DNA from: Apoda limacodes
Taxonomy: Eukaryota; Arthropoda; Insecta; Lepidoptera; Limacodidae
DNA: 64,000 bases
Direction: 5' to 3'
Assembly: GCA_946406115.1 (NCBI GenBank)
Contig: OX291543.1
Location: 1,862,501-1,926,500 of the forward strand
Shown one piece after another: positions 20,640 to 31,500 of this stretch. The notes beneath the pieces were generated by a model. It searched no databases. It was not told the origin of the DNA and saw nothing but the letters and a program-made list of their open reading frames with translations. The stretch's first letter is position 1. The number at the start of each line of letters is the position of its first letter. A program made the translations under genes and the position numbers.

Positions 20640-22400
20640 CGGATTTTAATTTGTACATCCTTCTATATTTGAGCACTACGGTATATGATATTTGGAACAT
20701 ACTTTAAGGTTTTAACATGCATTACATGGCCATGGTTAGCAGATTGCTACGTTCGTATCAAAGGCTTACGTTTTATCTCAAAATAATGTGTCACCACAGG
20801 GGGTCATCGAAAGTGAAAATAAATTGTAGTACCAAATAAAAGTAAGAACACCCCAATTCGGGGTAATCACTTAAAGGTAGGTAACACCGAAATAACGCAC
20901 CAGATCTAAAAATTATAGTCGTATTAGCTGATTTACACACACATCGATAAGAAAATGGCTCGCAACACTTCGTTTGATATTGTTTCGGACACGGTATCTA
21001 GACGTATAAGACATCTTTGGTCCAACCGTTCTAATACGCCTTCGTGTAACAATAGTGTAAATGTTTATGATTAATTTGCAATAAAAATAAAAATTCTATC
21101 TCAACTTTTATTAATTATAATTTTAATAAATAATAAAAATGATAAATAAAAAAGTAACTTGTTCACTTTCGCGTAGGCAGACCGCACCCGCCGCGCATTT
21201 AAGTCTCCGACCTCCGTCATTACTTCAAAGAGACAGTACCTACGCAAATGATATACTCTACCGGGAGAGATATGGCGTCGCCCCATAGCTACAAAGGACG
21301 CACGTTTCACAGCTACTCGACCGACTGCGGCGCACGAAAGATAACAATGGCAAAAAAGGCGTTATCAAGTGGGTGACACCAGCTATAGTTCATGCCCCCC
21401 TCTGCGTTAGTTTATGTAATGAATAACCAACATAGAATATAATTATTATTTTTCAAGTTAATTATAGCTACTTATTTCTTACTTATAATTCATAATTAAC
21501 AGCGGTACATTCGCTTTGCATAACGACGGGCATAAGAATGGTTGGACCTTATATATGTTACATATAATATCCTATGCCCTTAAAACAAATTAGACTGTAA
21601 ATAACTAACGTTGAATTTAGCAGGATAATTTAAGGCTAATATCATGACTTTCCTTTACTCTCGAGTTCGGAATTATCGGTAGCCCTGAAGTCTAAAACGT
21701 TGGATATTATTTCTGAGACGATGCGTATATTTTTAAGTAGGTAAGTAAAATACATTTAAATAGATTTCCTAGATATAAGTTTTGGACAAAAAATATTGTC
21801 GACGTGGGTAGAAAATAATGTAAGTACACCATCACCAGTATCAATGCTATTTTATTTACCATTTGTATTTATTCTTAACAAAATTTTAAACGATGTTTTA
21901 TTTATTCTTAAACAGCAAGCTGTAACAGTTTCTGCTACGCTTGAAGCTGTCTTACACAAACTGCCCGTCCAGCTCAGCGCGACAAGTTTAGCAGCTGTTT
22001 ACTCACTCGCCCCACTCCGGTGGAAGCGTAACTAGTGTTTCCACAAAGTGAGTTAATGAGGAAGTAATTTAGTTGTAAAGTTATGTTGTCACAGTTTAAT
22101 TGTCAGTCACAACATTGTCAGGTCCGCATGGACGACCACAAGAAACCGTAGTTAAGTTGGTGTAATATAGTTTTTACCATATTAGTTTGGTTTTTACGAT
22201 ATAAAATCAAATAAATAAGTCAAAATGTGAACCCTTACGGCTGACTTTAAACTACGAAAAATACAAAATACCCGTGGTTACTTGTAGCGAGTCAGTTGTA
22301 AGTTGGATTATTTTAGATCTAAGTTATTGGACCGTGGTTATGACGTCATTTAGTCATAGGTTCGATCAAATATTTATGTGATTCATCACGGTTGCGTTTG
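20640..22400. other. Intergenic stretch downstream of the zinc-finger gene
   Basis: No accepted gene. A 39-codon frame at 20955 and an 80-codon frame at 21796 (plus) look accidental. A strong donor-like CAAA|GTGAGTTAA at 22045-22057 could mark a non-coding exon but has no partner that I can see. Confidence 0.35.
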
Positions 22401-22409
22401 TTTTAAATC

Positions 22410-22418
22410 TAGGTGTTT
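22410..22418 (-). terminator. Polyadenylation signal of the zinc-finger gene
   Basis: TTTATT on the plus strand near 22411 reads AATAAA on the minus strand, about 130 bases after the TAA stop of the zinc-finger gene at 22545. Confidence 0.5.
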
Positions 22419-22544
22419 TATTTGTATAATGTACCTAGTATGCATTAACTAAAACAAAAAATTAAAACCGTTGTCTAATACCCATAGTACAAGCCTTGCT
22501 TAGTTTAGGTTCAGATGTCGTTGTGTGTAATGTCCAGGATAGAT

Positions 22545-25500
22545 TTACTCATTTGCTTTGCTGTAACACTTGTCAATGTCAGTTACAATATCGTCAGTTT
22601 TGTCATAAATGTCGTCATCAGTTACAATCGGGGTTTGTATTCGCTGTAGGGTCGGCACGGGCCCCTTGAACAGATGCACGTGTCTGAGATGTTTCACCGC
22701 GTAGTGTCGACAGCTGTAAGCTCGAGAACACATGGTGCACTTAAAGAGGGCGCTGCTGTGGCAAGTCATTTTGTGCATGTGGAGGTTATTGTTGGCTTTA
22801 AAAGTCGCCGGGCACTGGTCACACTGAAAGAGAAAGACATCTAATGATAATTTTGATATATGTAGTTACATATAGCATATTCAGAGACTTATATATACCT
22901 ATATATCATCCCTCGGTAGCTCAGATGTGCTGGATTTTGACGCTATCTAAAATTCTCGGGTTCGAATCTTGGCCTTACATCGTAATATTTCGATTATGTT
23001 TGCTATGAAAATATATTTGCTGGTGAATTTGTACGTTTGAGCGCGCTAGTTTCAGAACTACTACAAACATGTAGATTACAACAAAGATACAATATTAAAT
23101 GCATTTTTGCGTGCGTACATAGAGAGCGAACGTTCACACAATACTTTACTGCTTCGTCTATAACATGAACACGTCCGTATGAAAACTATTCTGCTCCTTA
23201 ACAAAACTCGCGATAGTTTTGATATTGCATTCCTCGGCCTCCGTGGACTTGCTCCAAAATTTACGCGTGTTTCGTGCAACAACAGAAGCGCGTCATGTTG
23301 CGCTACATCTGGCAACGTTACCGAACATGTTGAGCGTCACGTGTTACGCGTTAATTCACCCGGGTATGAATGCAACAATTAGGGAAGCGTCTCGTTCACC
23401 ACCGCACTTCCTCCATGTATTTCCCTGACCTGTTTGTCGCAAATGTTTGAATATCGGGTTCTGAGTAGCGGTTTCACTATTATAAAATTATACTAACGTC
23501 AAAACTCGATCGGAATCAAAATTATCCTATGTACGGAACACTGTAACGGAAGCGAGTTTATACATAAAAAAGTATGTTTTTAGATTGTTTGACAAAAGCT
23601 ACAAGTACAATACAATTACCTAGCCCGGTTCTTTAAGGTCATCCTTTTTAGTATCTGAGTAAAACTCCTCTTTTTTAACCGACAATGAGTACAAGTGAAT
23701 GACAAATGATACCGCGAAACAGCAATCAAATCTGATTCGACCATAGGTTTAATCGTCACTATGGTCTAATTTTATAAAAGATTTTATTTAATATTATACA
23801 AAATAAAAAAATATATATAATATAATAAAAAAAAAACAGTTTTCAAACGCAAGCGCTTCACTTAACACTAAACATCTAAAACATAAAGCACATCTTTAAA
23901 TCGTGACGCGCAAAAGTGCACCTTGATGAAGCTACTACAATATGACAGTGTAAAAGTACACAGCTGCCGCTTCAAGGGATCATCTTAATAATTAAGATTA
24001 AATTACTTTTTGATCATCGTACTGCTGAATACCTTGAGGAGTTTCTCAGTGCGGTGCGAGTGTCGGTGCTGTGAGAGCAGGTACGCCGCGTGGAAGTTAG
24101 CGCCACACTGCTCGCACATGTACGGTCTGTCACCACGGTGTCGCCTCTCGTGGTTCTAACAACATTGCGGTTCAAAGCTGATTAACTAGCGATCCGTTTC
24201 GGCTTCAAATTAAATAAAAAAAAACCATAAATTTCCTGATAAAGCTCAGATTTACTCAATGCATCTACATTTCCCGCTAATTATTATTTAATAGATCTAC
24301 AATTTTCCTATAACATCAACAATTCCCACTATTTACTAATCCAAAATATCGTATTGCCTCTACCATTGTCATTGGATGTACAATTTTCCTAAAACATTAA
24401 TGATTCCCGCTACGTATCCAAAAAACCCCAATGTCTCTATAAATCTAATAATGTATCTACAATCCCCAGTTCAACTACAATTCCCACTATATATCTAGAA
24501 TCTCCCAATGCCTCCACCATTCTCTTCACTTATTTAAAATTTTCGCAGTACATCTACGATTCCCACTCTATATCTACAATCTACCAATGCCTCTACCATT
24601 CTTTTCATGAATCTACAATTTCCCCAGCACCTCTACAATTCCCACTATTTATCTACATTCTCCCAATGCCTCTACCATTGTCTTCATGAATCTACAATTT
24701 CCCCAGCGCATCTACAATTCCCACTATATATCAACAATCTCTCAATGCCATTACCATTCACTGCGTGAATATACAATTTCCCTTGTGCATCTACAATTCC
24801 CACTATATATCTACAATTTCACAACGCCTTTACCATTAACTTCATGGATCTACAACTATCCCGGTTCTTAAATCAAGCGAAAACACTCCGAGGGCTGAAA
24901 TATGCATTTACATGTTTGCATAATGAGTTATACGTATTAAGATAATAAATGAGAAATGTAATTCATGAATAAAAAATGAATAAATTAAAAATTAGAAATT
25001 TGTTTAGTGTTTGTAACGCAAGGTATTGAAAAAAAGTTATTGTGCCAATACTGCTTGTATGAGTAAAATATATAACTTAACTATCAATAAAATCTAATTT
25101 CTTCGATTCACGCTATGTGTCTATAATCTCCCAATGCTCCCTCCTTTTTTTTTGATAGTACTACAATTTCCTAAAGCTTCTAAAATTCCTACGATGTCAC
25201 TAAAATTTCTCAATACTTCTATCATTCCCCCTAATACACATATATACCAAAATACCTTTTTAAAAAATAATCATGTGTATATGCAAAAATTTTAATTATT
25301 GTAAATTAAGGAGAATAATCTGTAATGATTGACCAGGCGGCGCGTGGCAGCGCGTGGCGGCGCTACTCTACTCTGGAGTGAGTTCAGGTGGTAGGAACAT
25401 GTGTTTCATCAACTTCTACATGGCACATGCACTATATCGGAGATTTAATTCGACAACGCTAGATTTTGGAAGATCTAAAGTGAGGACTAAGCTGTTTGCT

Positions 25501-28500
25501 TCCCCGTTCTACATCCTAGATACAATCTGCGTCATATTAGCTTATTTTTGGCCACTGTTGGACATAAGTCTCATCCTTGGCGCGGCCATCAACCTCAACA
25601 TTAACCACTACCGGCTAAACTTTTAAATCGTCGGTCCACCGGGCTCGAGGACGCCTCATGCTTCGCTTTGCGGTATGCAAACGCGAGTGACAACGCAGAG
25701 AACTTACCCTCAGTGCCAGTTGCGCGGCGCACTGGAAGTCGCAGTAACCGCACTTGAACTTCTCGTAGCCATGCTTCGCGCGGAGGTGCTCGCTCAACCG
25801 AAACTTGTTGCTGAAACGACGACCGCAATGCTGCCAACATTGTAACAAACATTTTCATAATGCAATGTAGACCGAAATGCTGCCAACATTGTATACATGC
25901 CGGCACGTAAGTTTAGCGATGACCTTGAATGCGCAGAATTCATTTTTTACATGTGTTTGATGTAGGGCCGCGGTGTGCGAGGGGTGCACTACCTTTCAAT
26001 TACTGACCACTAGGGGTCACAAAACTAGTTTTACCGAAATTGAAAAAGTGGGTGAACCAGGTTTACACACATTTTTCTTTTTAATTTTTTTTGTTTTAAA
26101 TCATTTATAATGGTTCAGATTTGTCAGAATCCAGTTTTATTCTATCATAAATTCCATTTCTGTTTTTTTTTTGTTTGTTTCTGCAACATTAATCTTATTG
26201 CCATGAAAAACAACGCGACTCCGCGCGTAATATAATATAGACATTTGTAAAATACAGTGCCACCGCCACCACACCGCTCCCATAATTTTCGAATACACTT
26301 TATATTAATACTACTCCACCGCACTCGTTTTATTTTATGTGTGTGCGTGTTAGCACTCTGGACGCTAAATCAAGCCACCCGAGCTAGGACGTCACCACCG
26401 ACAAGCCCTTCATCTCAAGGACAGAAAATCCAATCCCGCTCATCCACCGCTAACTGCAACCGCCTACAATTTCCTACGAATTTTCGACACTTCTGCGGAG
26501 TCAATATATTATTTACACCTATAGACACTTTTCGGAGACAATTTAACTAAAAATAGGAGAATAGATAACTGCAAATAAAAAATTAAAAAAATGAAACTGT
26601 TAGATCTCTGCTGAAGTAAAGTAAACAAAAGATGGAAAACATTTTTTTTTTGCATTGGCTATGTCCATTCACGAACTGCGAGTACTTAGGTAGGTATATT
26701 TAAGTATAGTAACCGAAGCTCAGGGAACCAGACACTAAAAATAATCACTGCCACTGGGGGAAAATAAATCACGTGTTCGAACACTGCTACAGAAAAACAT
26801 TCATTCATTGAATATTTAAATTTATGCCTAACCTACTGATAACGGAAACTAATCGAAAAACTTATTAACGACGTAAACTGAATACCATTACAAGACAACA
26901 AAATGCACAAGTTGGAACGTCAGTCAAGCAACAAAGGAAAATGAGTTGTAACGCTAATTGGAAACTACTAAAGCTACACAGATATAAACCGAATAAGCTG
27001 GTGCAAATGAATACCATCAAAGAAGAATCAGAACACAGAAGAGTTTTAGAAGCCAGCACGTAGACCACAAACGGCAAAGCAGTCATTTTTTCCTTCTTGT
27101 ATAAATTTATCATCCTGCTGGCCGGTACCGGTCGGCTCTATCCCTCTCACTCTACATCCTAGACTGCGAAGTCCTACACTACCTGCCCTATCTACTCCGT
27201 CTTACTGGTGTCTTGGGCAGAGGTAATAGGCACACATAGGAATGCCATGAGATGGACGGGTTACTACTAGAATCACTCACTAATACGGACTGGAAACGCC
27301 GCATACCTTCCAGTGGTTGAGGACCCTCCGTTTTTTCAATTACCACCTTTTTGAACGTTTGCGCTGTTCCAGCCCGCAGTTTTGAGCACTCTACAGAACC
27401 CTCTCATCGACAGTTCTTCTCCCATGTGACCCGTTCCCTGAGTCCTTGCAGTGGATTAGACGCTGGAACGGAACGGAACTTAATGCAATAAAATACTTAA
27501 TTATAGCGTTTAAAATGTCCACAATTAGTGTTGAAACTATAATTACTTCCAGATTTTTTTACACTAAATACAATAAATAAAACTTAATAAAGTTATTCAC
27601 TGGACAATAGCAAGTTTTACAACTTATATATATTCTACTTTTAATTGTGTTATAAAATTTGCACAAAAACTGCGTATTTACGCGATCTAGAATCTAGCCT
27701 AATGTTTAATATGTTTTTACAATTAATACATGAAAGAATATAATAAAATGATATGCTACCATAAATCAATAACTATTTTGCGCGCGACTGTACTCATGTG
27801 CGAACATCCCCACCACGTTTCGCTCACCGCTAGACTTAAGTGCGGTGGCTTATACCAAACATTTGATATTTGACAACATTATAATAACTATATTTTGCCT
27901 AAAACATCGACCGAAATGCTGTCATCGTTGTAACAAATATTAATTGACAATGAAATGACAACCGTAATGCTGCCAACTCCTTGTTTTTTTTTATTACTAA
28001 ATTCTTCTTAATTTCTCAAGTACATTAATTATTTACACAACTGGCTTTTCGGTGAAGGAAAAAGTCGTGAGTAAACATGCATACGGGAAAAAAAAGATAT
28101 ATGTGAACTCCACTATGGCCCAAATTGTCCTCGGTGAGGGTAGGCCGTGACCCAACAGTAGGGACGTATGAGGCTGATAGAGAATGCTACCAACATTTTC
28201 AAAATAACTTGCAAAGGAATGCTAAAGTACTCCTGGAACCAGATATTTGTATATAGGACAGATAACTTGTACTTATTTTTCTAAAAATTCAAAAAGACAA
28301 AATGCAAAGCAGATATCTACAGACATACTATTTCTTTTCAAATAGAAACCTAACTATATACCTATTACACTTATAAACTTACTCCACCTTATACCTAAGT
28401 TACCCACAGTGGAGTCAGTCTGGGTCTAGGTCTGTAGGCCTACCCTATGCATACGTCTAACAACAAAAACAGTAGGTATTTACTAACCACGCACACGGGT

Positions 28501-31500
28501 CCCATCCCAGCGTGCTTGATCGCTTTATGCATCCTCAGACTCGCTTTCTGCATAGTTTTGTGGCATATGTCGCACTCACGTAGCTCCCTGCCCTGGGGGA
28601 TCATAAGGGGAAAGTAATAACAATAAAAAAATACTCCATTAGTTACTTATCTTTACCTCCTCTCTATTTCAGTGACTTACTCTCCCTATCACTGCACCCT
28701 CCCCATTTCCCCTTTCTCTCCAGGCGTGTACTTTGAAGTTGAGGTATCATTAATTAGCTAGATTGGCGAATAGGCTTAGTTCTGCAGCATTCGCGGCAAA
28801 CTTCAGCTACTTTCATAGCGTGATGTCCTACGGTATTTTACTATGGGGACACGCAGCTGATATTCAAACAATCTTTGTGCTGCTGAAGAGGGCTATTTGA
28901 GCAAATTACAATTTATCCCATAGACTGTAAATATAAATTCAGGAAATCAAGGTCCTAACCTTACCGCCTCAGTATATATTAGATAATTTAATTTATGTTC
29001 ATAAAAATATTAATTTTCTTAAAAAGAATAGCGATATATATAATCGTAACACTCGCAACAGACACAAACTTGCTCTGATCCACACAAGGCTTAAGAAAAT
29101 AGATAAATCTTTTAAAGGACAATGTATTTGTTTTCAAAATGAAAAAAAAAATTGTTAAACAGAAACTTGTCGAAAAAGCTTATTACACAATAAAATTCAA
29201 GACACTCTGATAATAAAAATGCGATTAATTATTTTTTTGTTGACATAATTTACTAGATAATTTGTATTGATTAATCAAAATTAAAAGAGCGACTGGTGGA
29301 GAGTTTCTTTCGCCGTTTCTTCTCACCAGAACGCCATGTTGACTTCGAAGTAACTAGTAACTTATAGTTTATTGACTTCAAAAAAGTGATATGATATCCT
29401 ATTTTTGAAAAATAAAGTATTTGAATTTGAATTTGATGCGTACAATGCGTACAAACGATCTTTTCCGTAAAATGACAGCTAACAATTCTCGTTTGAAATC
29501 CATAGAAATAAGATATACATTGAGCATTTGAAATGACGTTATTTTTTATTTATTTATTTCTTTCAAAAAGGTTAGCAATCTTTTTACGGAATCGACCTTC
29601 CGGTCCGGCACCAAATGTCAGTAGATAGCGCGCGCTCGCCGTGATGACACTTGTGATTTCTCCGTACCGCGCAAGTACGGCGTGGTAACAATGAGCTGTT
29701 CAGTGTAATATAACTGTTCTGTAATGGTCGCAGGAGACAAATTGGCTTGCACTTAATGACTTTTATGATTTAAGGTATATTGTTATAGTTATTTACGCGT
29801 TTTTATTGGCGGTGAGTCTTTTGTACGTTGGTACTATTGTTATCCTTAAGGTACAAGACTGCTGCACAAACTGCACCTATAAATGCACTCACATATAAAT
29901 GTTTCTTAAAATTATTGGTTGTTAATATCAACTGCTGTTGAAAAAATAATTTGACCAGAATACGTAAAAACTAATAAAAAAAATATTTATATATTAGGTC
30001 CTTACATATGAAATTCATGTTTTATAGAACTGGCCACTTCGATCTCAAAAAGCCGGCGTTTGGTTTGGAATTCCATATTCAAATTTATTTCAATTTTAAG
30101 TTTGTCTATTTGTGCTTGGAATGTAATAATTAATTTGTTTTCGCGTCATTCAATTTGGCTTTGACATGTTTCTGTGCTCAATATAGAAAACATAAATATC
30201 GCATTATTTTCGAATACGAATACCATCGTGGCATTAGCGCTGCAGAATCAGCTCTAGATTAATGATGTGTACGGAGAAGCAACTGTAAAAGAAAACACAG
30301 TACGTTTTTGGTTTCAACGCTTTCGTTCAGGAAATTTTGACCTCCAGAACAAACCTCCCAGTGTTCAATGAGGAATTGAAAGTGATCTCGGAATCGGATC
30401 CATCTCAACCCACGTCAGAGTTAGCTGCAGGTTTCAGTGTGAGTGATAAAACCATTTTGCATCATTTGAATCAAATTGGAAAAGTGAAAAAGCTTGAAAA
30501 ATGGGTACCGCATGAACTAAGTGAAGCAAACTAACAAACACGTGTCGACTGCTGCGTCACGTCGCTCAACCGTCACAACAACGGAGATTTTAAATCGTAT
30601 TATTACTTGTGATGAAAAATGGATCCTATATGATAATCGCAAACGCTCATCACAGTGGTTAAATCCAGGAGAACCGGCTAAATCCTGCCCTAAGCGAAAG
30701 TTGACTCAAAAAAAGGTACTGGTTAGTGTCTGGTGGACCAGCGTTGATCCACTACAGCTTCCTAAGATCTGGTCAGACGATTACGGCAGATCTAAATTGC
30801 CGAAAATTGGAAAACATGATGGAAAAGCTAGCCGTTACTCAGCGTCACAGCCGAGATAGGTCAACTGCTCTAGCCCACTGCTGCTTCAGGACAACGTTAG
30901 ACCACACACTGCACAGCAGACGGTGGCGAAACTAGAGGAGCTAGGATTGGAATGTCTCCGTTACCCACCATACTCCCCGGACCTTGCTCAAACCGATTAC
31001 CACTTTTTTCGGAATTTGGATAATTTCTTAGTTGGAAAAAATTCAATTCAGATAAGGCAGTCTAAAACACCTTCAAAGATTTTGTTGATTTTCGCTCCCG
31101 CAAATTTTTCAGCAAAGGAATCAATGAACTCCCTATAAATCCTCCCTAAACTCCCTTGAAATGGCAAAAGCGCATAGATCACAACGGTACCTACTTTGAT
31201 TGATTAAATAAAAAAAAAGTAGTTTTGCTTTTTTCACATAAACATCAATTTCATATATAAGGACCTAATTAGTGTTATTTTATAGTGAAGCCGTGAATGG
31301 TGCGAGTGTGATAGCAATATCCGAGACCCCAAGTGTAAACAACGCAGTTATACATACACTTCTAATATGAGTCTACAAGTATTTTTATGCTGGATTTTTT
31401 CCAAAGTTTTTGTGAAGTCTAGATATCCATCATCACCTTAAGTGCAATAACTTAAGAACTAAAGCAGAAATGTTTCATGGATAAACTTCATCAGTCAACC

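Noticed and set aside
20955..21074. 39-codon frame with a good ATG context
   Set aside because: Too short, no partner exons, and the text looks like a dispersed repeat.
22912..22985. tRNA gene candidate (A- and B-box-like motifs)
   Set aside because: The acceptor stem does not pair and the D arm is abnormal; best seen as a tRNA-derived SINE head.
23170..23430. Overlapping plus-strand frames in a zinc-finger intron
   Set aside because: Two frames are open at once because of base composition; no splice signals or known motif.
26257..26550. 97-codon plus-strand frame, Pro/Ser/Thr-rich
   Set aside because: C-rich low-complexity text, no family match, no splice sites in support.
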